Source: Lentzea indica | GTDB lineage: Bacteria; Actinomycetota; Actinomycetes; Mycobacteriales; Pseudonocardiaceae | Length of the DNA stretch: 32,313 bases | Direction of reading: 5' to 3' | Assembly (NCBI RefSeq): GCF_012184385.1 | Contig: NZ_VSRL01000086.1 | Coordinates: 1-32,313, forward strand | Part shown: positions 24,319-31,561 of the stretch, one piece after another | Layout of the letters: each line of letters opens with the position of its first letter | Numbering within the stretch: the stretch's first letter is position 1 | Program-made: the position numbers and the translations under genes | The notes under the pieces: generated by a model | Database searches by the model: none | What the model saw: the letters and a program-made list of their open reading frames with translations, nothing else | What the model was told of the DNA's origin: nothing

Positions 24319-24888
24319 ATGGAGAGCTCCGACCTGCTGGCCTCGTTGGTGAACGAGGCTGTCGCGGGTGATCGGTGTGCCGTCGAACGGCTGCTCGCGT
24401 CCGTTCGCCCGCTCGTGTCGCGGTACTGCCGCGCGCGCGTCGGTCGCAATGAACGGGCGTACGCGTCGGCGGACGACGTGGCGCAGGAGGTCTGCCTGGC
24501 CGTGCTGACGGCATTGCCTTCCTACCGTGAGCAGGGACGACCGTTCCTGGCGTTCGTGTACGGCATCGCCGCGCACAAGGTCGCGGACGCGCACCGCGTG
24601 TCGGCGCGCAACCGTTCCGAGCCGGTCGCCGAGGTGCCGGACGGACCGTCGCAGGCCGTCGATCCTGAGGAAAATGCGCTGCTCGGATCGCTGTCGGTGC
24701 GGCTGGGCCAGTTGCTCGGGGTGCTGCCGGACAAGCAGCGGGAGATCTTGCTGCTGAGGGTCGTGGTCGGCTTGTCGGCGGAGGAGACGGCCGAGGCGAT
24801 CGGCTCGACGCCGGGTGCCGTGCGGGTGGCTCAGCACCGCGCGCTGGCGAAGCTGCGGTCGTCCGTGGGGGTCGAGGAGCTGATTTGA
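24319..24888 (+). CDS. ECF sigma factor, SigD/ShbA-like (paralogue 1)
   Basis: A 189-aa sigma-70-family factor with region 2 (YCRARVGRNERAYASADDVAQEVCLAVLTALPSYREQGRPFLAFVYGIAAHKVADAHR) and region 4 (LPDKQREILLLRVVVGLSAEETAEAIGSTPGAVRVAQHRALAKLR). The sequence follows the actinobacterial SigD (M. tuberculosis) / ShbA (Streptomyces) type. ATG at 24319 has AGGGGA upstream. Its stop overlaps the TTG start of the next methyltransferase (TTGA). No anti-sigma gene is next to it. Two further paralogues lie within 3 kb. Confidence 0.9.
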   Translation: MESSDLLASLVNEAVAGDRCAVERLLASVRPLVSRYCRARVGRNERAYASADDVAQEVCLAVLTALPSYREQGRPFLAFVYGIAAHKVADAHRVSARNRSEPVAEVPDGPSQAVDPEENALLGSLSVRLGQLLGVLPDKQREILLLRVVVGLSAEETAEAIGSTPGAVRVAQHRALAKLRSSVGVEELI

Positions 24889-25601
24889 CCGGCGCCTTCT
24901 ACGACGGGCTCGCCGGGACGTACGACCTGATGTTCCCGGACTGGGACGCGTCGATGGCCCGGCAGGCCGCGCAGCTCTCCGAGTTCATTCCCCCTGGCGC
25001 GCGCGTTCTGGACTGCGCTTGTGGCATCGGTACGCAGGCGATCGGACTGGCCATGCGCGGCTATGAGGTCGTGGGTGCCGATCTGAGCCCTGTGGCGGTC
25101 TCTCGGGCCGTTGTGGAGGCCTCTGCACGTGGTGTCTCTTTGCCCGCTGCGGCGGCGGACATGCGTTCGTTGCCGTTCGCTGATGCTTCGTTCGACGTGG
25201 TTCTGGCTGCCGACAACGCGCTGCCTCACCTGCTGACCTCTGATGATGTGCTTTCGGCGTTGCGTGAGATGCGTCGTGTGCTGCGTCCTGGCGGCCGGCT
25301 CATCATCTCGACGCGCGACTACGACGAGATTCGGCGCGAACGGCCGTTGTCGACGGCGCCGTCGGTCGGTCCGGGTCGCGTCGTGTGGTTCCAGCTGTGG
25401 CACTGGGACGGCGATCAGTACGAGCTGGAGATGTTCCAGCTGCACGAAGCCGACTCGTGGCGCGTCGTGGTGGGCAAGGCACGATATTGGGCGATTACCC
25501 GTCATGAAATCACCGAATTGGCGGAACGCGCCGGTTTCGGTTACGTGGAGTGGTTGCTCCATGCCTATTACCAACCGCTGATGGTTGCTGCAAACGGGTG
25601 A
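24885..25601 (+). CDS. class I SAM-dependent methyltransferase, coupled to sigma gene
   Basis: A 238-aa methyltransferase. FYDGLAGTYDLMFPDWDASMARQA opens the protein, then motif I VLDCACGIGTQAIGLA, VVGADLSP and the motif II-III region FDVVLAADNALPHLL. DCACGIGTQ and the DWDAS start resemble glycine/sarcosine-type N-methyltransferases, but the substrate is not proven. The TTG start at 24885 overlaps the sigma-factor stop, and GAGGAG lies about 5 nt ahead, so translation is coupled. Placement between two sigma paralogues is conspicuous and may reflect duplication around it. Confidence 0.83.
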   Translation: MTGAFYDGLAGTYDLMFPDWDASMARQAAQLSEFIPPGARVLDCACGIGTQAIGLAMRGYEVVGADLSPVAVSRAVVEASARGVSLPAAAADMRSLPFADASFDVVLAADNALPHLLTSDDVLSALREMRRVLRPGGRLIISTRDYDEIRRERPLSTAPSVGPGRVVWFQLWHWDGDQYELEMFQLHEADSWRVVVGKARYWAITRHEITELAERAGFGYVEWLLHAYYQPLMVAANG

Positions 25602-25604
25602 CGT

Positions 25605-25633
25605 TTGAAGTTTCTCCCTACTTTCCGCATAAG
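25605..25633 (+). promoter_or_regulatory. promoter of the second SigD/ShbA-like gene
   Basis: TTGAAG (25605-25610), a 17-bp spacer and CATAAG (25628-25633), starting just after the methyltransferase stop and about 54 bp ahead of the ATG at 25687. It closely mirrors the promoter of paralogue 1. Confidence 0.5.
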
Positions 25634-25686
25634 GAGTGACGTGTCGCACGTCTCCTCTCCGGGACGTCGACGAGGGGACACTTCGA

Positions 25687-26253
25687 ATGGAGCGTTCGGC
25701 TTTATCCGCGGAACTGGTCAGCCTGGCCGTGCGTGGCGATCACAGGGCCACTGACCAGCTACTTCGCTACCTGCGACCGCTGGTGGTGAAGTACTGTCGC
25801 GCACGTGTTGGGCGTTCCGCGACAACCGCGGACGACGTCGCACAGGACGTCTGTCTGGCTGTGCTGACGGCGCTGCCGAACTACCGGGAGCAGGGCAGGC
25901 CCTTCCTGGCGTTCGTCTACGGCATCGCGGCGCACAAAGTCGCCGACGCGCATCGGGCGCTGGCTCGTAACCGTGCGGAGCCGATGGCCGACGTGCCCGA
26001 TCAGCCCGTGCGAGGCGCCGGGCCCGAGGACTTCGCCCTCCAGGTCGAACTGAACGGCAGCTTGGGCGATCTGCTGCGCCTCCTGCCGGAGAAGCAGCGC
26101 GAGATTCTCGTGCTGCGCGTGGTGGTGGGTCTGTCGGCGGAGGAAACGGCGGAGGCCGTTGGCTCGACGCCGGGTGCCGTTCGGGTCGCTCAGCACCGCG
26201 CGCTCGGGCGCCTGCGGAAGGAAATTGCCGCTCTGAGTGTCCCGATCGGGTGA
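25687..26253 (+). CDS. ECF sigma factor, SigD/ShbA-like (paralogue 2)
   Basis: A 188-aa factor with the same two domains as paralogue 1: YCRARVGRSATTADDVAQDVCL and GRPFLAFVYGIAAHKVADAHR (region 2), then LPEKQREILVLRVVVGLSAEETAEAVGSTPGAVRVAQHRALGRLR (region 4). ATG at 25687 has GAGGGGA 8 nt upstream; an earlier in-frame start at 25636 lies in the promoter leader and is unlikely. It has its own promoter. A 50-bp stretch (25861-25910) is identical to paralogue 3. Confidence 0.88.
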   Translation: MERSALSAELVSLAVRGDHRATDQLLRYLRPLVVKYCRARVGRSATTADDVAQDVCLAVLTALPNYREQGRPFLAFVYGIAAHKVADAHRALARNRAEPMADVPDQPVRGAGPEDFALQVELNGSLGDLLRLLPEKQREILVLRVVVGLSAEETAEAVGSTPGAVRVAQHRALGRLRKEIAALSVPIG

Positions 26254-26281
26254 CATTCGTTTGCATTTGTTATTAGTCGGG

Positions 26282-26321
26282 CTAGGTGTGTGGGGTCGAC
26301 GCACCCAAACGACATACCTAG
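26282..26321. repeat. inverted repeat before the divergent sigma-like gene
   Basis: CTAGGT (26282-26287) and ACCTAG (26316-26321) flank an inner GGGT/ACCC pair. It lies in the AT-richer leader of the 26356 gene and may be an operator or mRNA hairpin. Confidence 0.4.
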
Positions 26322-26355
26322 AGGCAGGAAGACTCCGACATAGGGACCAGGGGGC

Positions 26356-27033
26356 ATGGGAAGTTCGGACTCAGCGCTTGCCGCCGAGCGGCTGCGCATC
26401 GACGGAGTGCTCGTGCAGCACTTCCGCGAGTCAGGGCTCACCGGGCCGCGCTGGGACCAGTTCCACCGTCAGCTTCTCGGACACGGCCTCACGATCGTTA
26501 CGAAGCTCGTGCGGTCCGGCGCGGTGTTCTCCCGCTGTGGGCGGCACGGCCGCTACCTGCACCAGCAGGACATCTCGCCGCAGGAGGCCGAGGAGCTGGC
26601 GAGCGACGCGGTGTTCGAGGGATTCGTCTACTTCCGTGACCGGGGGTTGCTCGGCAGGCAGTGGTCGGTCGAGCACGGGCAGCCGTTGACCGAGTACTTC
26701 GTCAACGCCTGCGTGCTGGCGTTCCCGAACGTCTACCGGCGCTGGCAGACGCGGGCGGGCGGCTGGCAGGACGTGCAGCTGGTGGACACCTTCGCCTCGC
26801 TCGAGCACGTCGTGACCGAGGGGACTCCCGAGGACGCGGTCATCGAGCAGCAGGCGGCCAACGCCGCGTTCGCGACGTTGAGCGAGGACAGCAAGCGGTT
26901 GCTCTTCCTTCACGACCAGGGCTATTCGCACGCGGAGATCGCTGAGCTGTTGCGACTCACCCCGCGCGCGGTCGAGGGACGGATCCGGCGGGCGCGGCTC
27001 GCCATGCGCCGGCGTCCAGACGAGGAACGGTGA
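26356..27033 (+). CDS. divergent sigma-70-family protein
   Basis: A 225-aa protein whose C-terminus is a sigma region 4: TPEDAVIEQQAANAAFATLSEDSKRLLFLHDQGYSHAEIAELLRLTPRAVEGRIRRARLAMRR. The N-terminal ~140 residues contain only a remote region 2 (ISPQEAEELASDAVFEGFVYFRDRG) and extra segments not seen in the neighbouring paralogues. ATG at 26356 follows AGGGGGC. Its stop overlaps the GTG start of paralogue 3 (GTGA), so the two are co-expressed. It could be an active ECF factor of a rare group or a modulator that shares region 4; this cannot be told from sequence. Confidence 0.75.
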   Translation: MGSSDSALAAERLRIDGVLVQHFRESGLTGPRWDQFHRQLLGHGLTIVTKLVRSGAVFSRCGRHGRYLHQQDISPQEAEELASDAVFEGFVYFRDRGLLGRQWSVEHGQPLTEYFVNACVLAFPNVYRRWQTRAGGWQDVQLVDTFASLEHVVTEGTPEDAVIEQQAANAAFATLSEDSKRLLFLHDQGYSHAEIAELLRLTPRAVEGRIRRARLAMRRRPDEER

Positions 27034-27755
27034 TCTGCGTGGAGTTCTCACCCGGCCTGCATCGCAAGGTTCCCGCTGAAGCCGTTCAGCGCTCGTCCGT
27101 CGGTGGCCCGGTCTCGGCTTCAGCGGGCACCATTGACGCGCTGGTGGAGCGGACCGCGAGCGATCAGGGGCCGGTCGACCCGCCTGCACCCGCGTACTAC
27201 TCGAAGCGCCCTGAGGCGGCCGAGGACCACGTAGCGCGTGCTGTGGCCGGTGATCGAGCCGCCATCGAACGGCTCCTCGGCACCATCCGGCCGTTGGTCG
27301 TTCGGTACTGCCGTGCGCGCGTTGGGTCGTACGCGTCGGCAGACGACGTGGCGCAGGACGTCTGTCTGGCCGTGCTGACGGCGCTGCCGAACTACCGGGA
27401 GCAGGGCAGGCCCTTCCTGGCCTTCGTCTACGGGATCGCCGCGCACAAGGTCGCTGACTCCTTCCGGAGCCATTCCAGGAACCGCGCGGAGGCCGTGTCC
27501 GAGCTGCCGGAGTCGATGGACACCGCAGCCGGGCCCGAGCAACGGGCGATGCAGGGGGAGCTGTCCGACCAGATGGCGGCGCTTCTGCGCGTGCTGCCCG
27601 ACAAGCAGCGAGAGATCGTGGTGCTGCGTGTGGTGGTGGGCTTGTCGGCGGAGGAGACGGCGGAAGCCGTGGGCTCGACGCCCGGCGCGGTGCGGGTGGC
27701 TCAGCACCGGGCGTTGGCACGGCTGCGCAAGGAGATCAGTGGCGCCAGCGGGTGA
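27030..27755 (+). CDS. ECF sigma factor, SigD/ShbA-like (paralogue 3, N-terminal extension)
   Basis: A 241-aa factor with the same regions 2 and 4 as paralogues 1 and 2 (YCRARVGSYASADDVAQDVCL; LPDKQREIVVLRVVVGLSAEETAEAVGSTPGAVRVAQHRALARLRKE). About 65 extra residues precede region 2; they are Pro/Ser/Ala-rich and appear unstructured. GTG at 27030 overlaps the stop of the preceding sigma-like gene; GTG at 27039 is a close alternative, and a much later start cannot be excluded. The gene ends inside the convergent glutamine synthetase gene (20-bp overlap). Confidence 0.85.
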   Translation: MICVEFSPGLHRKVPAEAVQRSSVGGPVSASAGTIDALVERTASDQGPVDPPAPAYYSKRPEAAEDHVARAVAGDRAAIERLLGTIRPLVVRYCRARVGSYASADDVAQDVCLAVLTALPNYREQGRPFLAFVYGIAAHKVADSFRSHSRNRAEAVSELPESMDTAAGPEQRAMQGELSDQMAALLRVLPDKQREIVVLRVVVGLSAEETAEAVGSTPGAVRVAQHRALARLRKEISGASG

Positions 27756-29046
27756 CGTTGGCGATTCCCTGCGGGCTCGCGTCCTTGTACCGCTCCATTT
27801 CACCGCGCCGGACGTCGGCGATCGTGCCCGCCAGCTCGTTGCCGAACGCCTCGGTGAGCACCGTGTCCTTCTCGAACTCCTCGACGGCCTCCTTGAGGGA
27901 CGTGGGCAGGCGCGGGATGCCGTCCAGCAGCGCCGGGTCCACGTTGAGGCCCTCCGGCAGGGATGCCTGGGTGGCGATGCCGTCCAGACCGGCCGCGATG
28001 ACGCCCGCGACGACGAGGTACGGGTTCGCGGTCAGATCGAAGCACTTGATCTCCAGGTTGTCCTGGATCAGGCGCAGTGAAGTTTCGCGGTTCTCCTCAC
28101 CCCACGCCACGAACGGTGCTGACCACGTGTGCGGCACGAGCCTGAGGTAGCTCGCGAGAGAGGGACAGCCGATGGCGCACAACGCCCGGATGTGATTGAG
28201 CACGCCCGCGGTGAACTGCTTCGCCTCGTCCTGGAAGCCGGCGAAGAGGTTCGTGCCGTCGCGCCAGACGCTGAGGTGCAGGTGGCCGCCGTTGCCCACG
28301 CCGCCGTTGATCACCTTGGGCGAGAACGACGGGCGCATGCCGTGCCGCATCGTGACGGCGCGGATGGTCTCCCTCACGAGTACAGCGGTGTCTGCCGCCG
28401 CGAGCGGGTCTTCAGGCGCGGTGGAGACCTCGAACTGGCCGGCGGCGTACTCGGGGTGGAACTGGAGCACCTCGACGTTCTGCTGGTCCAGGGCGTTGAG
28501 GAGGTCGACGCAGTAGTCGGACAGCTCGACCTGGCGTGCGTGCCCGTAGGCGGCGCCGCTCGTCGCCGGAACCCAGTCGTCGGTGCCGGTCTTGCCGACG
28601 CACCACTCGATCTCGAAGCCGGCCTTGGCGGTGAGGCCACGGTCGGCGAGGTTCTGCCGTGCCTTGCGGGCCTGGAGGCGCTGGTCCATCGGGTACGGGA
28701 CGCCGCTCTGGAAGTGGCGGTCGGCGGGCGCCCACGCCCAGCCCGGCTGGCCGGCGAGCACCGTGAGGCGGTCGAGGTCGGGGTGCAACCTCAGGTCGCC
28801 GACAGGGCCGCCGGCGAACCGGCCCTGGATGATCCAGTCGTCGAACAGGAACACGTCGAAGACCGGTGACGCGCCCACGCCGTGTGCTGCCGCGTGTGCC
28901 AGTCTGCGCAGAGGCACCGATTTGGTGCGCGTGATGCCGCTGTTGTCGACCCAGGTGAGGGCCACGACGCTCACTTCCCTGGCGTTGAGCCCGTCGAAGA
29001 GTTCCGTCGCCCGGTCGAACCGCTGGTCCCGTTCCGCAGAGTCCAC
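27736..29046 (-). CDS. glutamine synthetase-like ligase (GlnA3 / gamma-glutamylpolyamine synthetase type)
   Basis: A 436-aa glutamine synthetase family ligase. Recognisable parts are the N-terminal beta-grasp (VALTWVDNSGITRTKSVPL), GFEIEWCV, FEVSTAPEDPLAAADTAVLVRE, PSFSPKVINGGVGNGGHLHLSVW (ammonia/glutamate site) and LIQDNLEIKCFDLTANPYLVVAGVIAAGLDGI. It lacks the adenylylation-loop Tyr signature of GlnA1, so it is probably a specialised ligase making a gamma-glutamyl amide, as GlnA3 does for polyamines. GTG at 29046 is 12 bp from the divergent amidohydrolase start and is uncertain. Pairing with an amidohydrolase recalls Rv1878-Rv1879 and fungal FluG. The substrate is inferred only. Confidence 0.87.
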   Translation of the reverse strand: MDSAERDQRFDRATELFDGLNAREVSVVALTWVDNSGITRTKSVPLRRLAHAAAHGVGASPVFDVFLFDDWIIQGRFAGGPVGDLRLHPDLDRLTVLAGQPGWAWAPADRHFQSGVPYPMDQRLQARKARQNLADRGLTAKAGFEIEWCVGKTGTDDWVPATSGAAYGHARQVELSDYCVDLLNALDQQNVEVLQFHPEYAAGQFEVSTAPEDPLAAADTAVLVRETIRAVTMRHGMRPSFSPKVINGGVGNGGHLHLSVWRDGTNLFAGFQDEAKQFTAGVLNHIRALCAIGCPSLASYLRLVPHTWSAPFVAWGEENRETSLRLIQDNLEIKCFDLTANPYLVVAGVIAAGLDGIATQASLPEGLNVDPALLDGIPRLPTSLKEAVEEFEKDTVLTEAFGNELAGTIADVRRGEMERYKDASPQGIANVTRWRH

Positions 29047-29058
29047 GATCCTAAGGTT

Positions 29059-30165
29059 ATGGGCATCTTGCCGTTCGTCGCCGAACTCGGGCTGATAGAT
29101 CACCACTGCCACGGCGTGCTGCGCACCGACAGCACGCGTGAAGAGTTCGAGTCGCTGTTGCTGGAGGCTGACGCTGTCTCGCCGTTGGGCGGGTCTTTCT
29201 TCGACTCGGCGCTCGGCTTCGCGGTGCGGCGGTGGTGTGCCCCGCTGTTGGACCTGCCCCGGCACGCTTCGGCCGAGGCGTACCTCGAACGGCGGAATTC
29301 GCTGCACATCACCGAGGTGTCGCGGACGTTCCTGATGGCGTCCGGGATCCACACCTTCCTGGTGGACGGCGGGTTCCAGCCTGATCGGCTGCTGTCGGCC
29401 CCAGAGCTTGCGTCGCTGGCCGGGGCTGAGGCGCGCGAGATCGTGCGGCTGGAGCACCTCGCGGAGGAACTGTCCACGGCCGCCACGACCAACGAGTTCC
29501 TCTACCAGCTGCGGCTGCGTCTGCGGTCTCCGTCCGTGGTGGGGGCGAAGTCCGTTGCGGCGTACCGGATGGGGCTGGCGATCAGCGGCGAGCGGCCGAC
29601 TGAGGACGAGGCGTTGCGAGCGATGTACGTCTGGCAGACGTGGAACCCCGGGCCGTTGAAGGACCCGGTGGTGATCTCGTGGTTGGCGTGGGAGGCGATG
29701 GACGCCGGGCTGCCGTTGCAGTTCCACGTGGGCTACGGCGACTCGGACATCGATCTGCACCGTTGCGATCCGTCGTTGTTGACGCCGTTCCTGCGCGCGA
29801 CTTCGGGGCTGGGCGTGCCGGTGATGTTGTTGCACAACTACCCGTTCCACCGGCAGGCCGGGTATCTCGCGCAGGTGTTCCCACACGTGTTCTGCGATCT
29901 CGGCCTGGCCACCCACGGGCTGGGGCATCAGGCGTCGAGGGTGTTGGGTGAGGCGCTCGAGATCGTGCCCTACGGCAAGTTCTTGTTCTCGTCCGACGCG
30001 TTCGGTCTGCCCGAGTTGTACTACCTCGGCGCGTTGCTGTTCCGTCGCGCGTTGTCGGACTTCCTGGCCGACGGGCTGCGGCGCGATGCGTTTCTCGAGG
30101 AGGACGCGCATCGGATCGCACGACTCATCGCGTCGGAGAACGCGTCGCGTGTGTACAAACTGTAG
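29059..30165 (+). CDS. amidohydrolase (FluG N-terminal-like, metal-dependent)
   Basis: A 368-aa TIM-barrel amidohydrolase. LIDHHCHGVL gives the HxH metal site of strand 1; PLQFHVGYGDSDIDL, VMLLHNYPFHRQAGYLAQVFPHVFCDLGL and FSSDAFGLPELYYLGALL carry the later His and Asp ligands. This arrangement matches amidohydrolase_2 proteins related to the N-terminal half of fungal FluG. It is divergent from the glutamine synthetase-like gene and may hydrolyse the gamma-glutamyl amide that the ligase makes, or a related amide. ATG at 29059 has no ribosome-binding site; a leaderless start is possible. The frame extends upstream, but only antisense to the ligase. Confidence 0.84.
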   Translation: MGILPFVAELGLIDHHCHGVLRTDSTREEFESLLLEADAVSPLGGSFFDSALGFAVRRWCAPLLDLPRHASAEAYLERRNSLHITEVSRTFLMASGIHTFLVDGGFQPDRLLSAPELASLAGAEAREIVRLEHLAEELSTAATTNEFLYQLRLRLRSPSVVGAKSVAAYRMGLAISGERPTEDEALRAMYVWQTWNPGPLKDPVVISWLAWEAMDAGLPLQFHVGYGDSDIDLHRCDPSLLTPFLRATSGLGVPVMLLHNYPFHRQAGYLAQVFPHVFCDLGLATHGLGHQASRVLGEALEIVPYGKFLFSSDAFGLPELYYLGALLFRRALSDFLADGLRRDAFLEEDAHRIARLIASENASRVYKL

Positions 30166-30172
30166 GATTTTG

Positions 30173-30190
30173 CTCGAACTGACGTTCGAG
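30173..30190. promoter_or_regulatory. LexA (SOS) box of dinB
   Basis: CTCGAAC, TGAC, GTTCGAG is a perfect match to the actinobacterial SOS consensus TCGAAC-N4-GTTCGA, with symmetry extending one more base. It ends 10 bp before the dinB ATG, where LexA would block transcription or initiation. Confidence 0.85.
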
Positions 30191-30200
30191 AGGGGTGTTC

Positions 30201-31475
30201 ATGGGTCGCAGTGCGAACCTGCCACGCGGCCTGCGCGACCGGTTCCGTGCTCGTGACGGCGTCTGGCCTGATGACACGGGCTGCCGCATGCTGCACGTCG
30301 ACATGGACGCCTTCTACGCGTCGGTGGAGATCCGCGAACGTCCCGAGCTCGCCTCCGTGCCCGTCGTCGTCGGCGGTGTCGGTGGGCGTGGCGTCGTGTG
30401 TTCCGCGAACTACCTCGCGCGTGAGTACGGTGTGCGTTCCGCGATGCCGACCGCTCACGCGCGGCGGTTGATCCCAAATGCCGTGTACCTGTCACCGCAG
30501 TTCGACCTCTACCAGGAGGTCTCACGCGGGGTCATGGCGATCTTCCGCGACATCACGCCGCTGGTGGAGCCGTTGTCGTTGGACGAGGCGTTCCTGGACG
30601 TCGGCGGGGCTCTTCGCCGATTGGGTCTGACACCGGGTGGCGTGGGGGAGTTGATCAGGTCTCAGGTGTTCGCTGATCACGGTGTGTCCTGTTCTGTCGG
30701 CGTGGCATCGACCAAGTTCCTCGCGAAGCTCGCCTCTGGCATGTGCAAGCCCGACGGCATGATGGTCGTGCCGGCTTCGGCCACTTTGGAGTTCCTGCAT
30801 CCGCTTCCGGTGTCCGCGTTGTGGGGTGTGGGCGCGAAAACCGCTGCGCGCCTTGAACAACTGGGCTTGGAGACCGTCGGCGACGTCGCCGCCACGCCTC
30901 TTCCTCGTTTGCGTCGCATGATCGGTGTTGCGCTGGCGGAGCACTTGTTCGCTTTGGCTGCCGGCGTCGACGATCGTGCGGTGGTGCCCACGTCGCGGGA
31001 GAAGTCGATCGGCGCGGAGGAGACCTTCGAGGTCGACCACTACGACCGCGATCTGTTGCGCCGCGAGCTGTTGAGGTTGTCCGAGCGCTCAGTGGGTTCG
31101 TTGCGCGCGAAGGGATTGCGCGGCCGAACGGTGTCGATCAAGGTCCGCTTCTCGGACTTCACGACGATCACCCGATCGCGGACGCTGCCCGTCTCGACCG
31201 ACGTGACCCAGGAGGTCTACCGCACCGCCGTCGAGCTGCTCGACACCCAGGTCCCACCCGGCGCGGTCCGTCTGATCGGCGTCCGAATAGAGGGTCTTGA
31301 CAACGCCGACTCCGCCCGGCAACTGATCTTCGACGCCCCAGAACGCGGCTGGCGCGAAGCCGAGCAAGCCGCTGACCAGGCCCGTTCCCGCTTCGGCTCG
31401 CTAGCCGTCCGCCCGGCGTCGCTGCTGAGCGACAGTCCAGAAAGGACAGCCGAGTTCGAACCGAAGCCTGAGTGA
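30201..31475 (+). CDS. dinB: DNA polymerase IV (Y-family)
   Basis: A 424-aa error-prone translesion polymerase. HVDMDAFYASVE and LSLDEAFLDV supply the catalytic acidic residues. CSVGVASTKFLAKLAS, LWGVGAKTAARLEQLG (helix-hairpin-helix of the thumb) and the little-finger domain SIGAEETFEVDHYDRD follow. The extreme C-terminus is a short Ser/Pro/Glu tail with no clear beta-clamp motif at its very end. ATG at 30201 has AGGGG 5 nt upstream; GTG at 30195 is a second option. A perfect LexA box lies directly upstream, so expression should be SOS-inducible. Confidence 0.95.
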   Translation: MGRSANLPRGLRDRFRARDGVWPDDTGCRMLHVDMDAFYASVEIRERPELASVPVVVGGVGGRGVVCSANYLAREYGVRSAMPTAHARRLIPNAVYLSPQFDLYQEVSRGVMAIFRDITPLVEPLSLDEAFLDVGGALRRLGLTPGGVGELIRSQVFADHGVSCSVGVASTKFLAKLASGMCKPDGMMVVPASATLEFLHPLPVSALWGVGAKTAARLEQLGLETVGDVAATPLPRLRRMIGVALAEHLFALAAGVDDRAVVPTSREKSIGAEETFEVDHYDRDLLRRELLRLSERSVGSLRAKGLRGRTVSIKVRFSDFTTITRSRTLPVSTDVTQEVYRTAVELLDTQVPPGAVRLIGVRIEGLDNADSARQLIFDAPERGWREAEQAADQARSRFGSLAVRPASLLSDSPERTAEFEPKPE

Positions 31476-31482
31476 TCGCGAG

Positions 31483-31491
31483 TTGTCCACA
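31483..31491 (+). promoter_or_regulatory. DnaA box 1
   Basis: TTGTCCACA, a perfect actinobacterial DnaA box, lies within the repeat unit GAGTTGTCCACAAC. It is 8 bp after the dinB stop. Confidence 0.6.
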
Positions 31492-31500
31492 ACCCGAGAG

Positions 31501-31509
31501 TTGTCCACA
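31501..31509 (+). promoter_or_regulatory. DnaA box 2
   Basis: A second TTGTCCACA in the same orientation, 18 bp from the first. The repeated unit GAGTTGTCCACAAC is identical in both copies. Confidence 0.6.
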
Positions 31510-31561
31510 ACTTCCCAGTTGACCCAACCTTCCCCCGGCCTCCCCGGCGCACCATGAACCC

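Noticed and set aside
29047-30111. Upstream extension of the glutamine synthetase frame to a 791-aa protein
   Set aside because: The added 355 residues are Arg/Gln/His-rich and antisense to the amidohydrolase gene, with no homology to a fused domain.
31483-31509. Replication origin
   Set aside because: Only two DnaA boxes are present, with no AT-rich unwinding region and no origin-associated genes.
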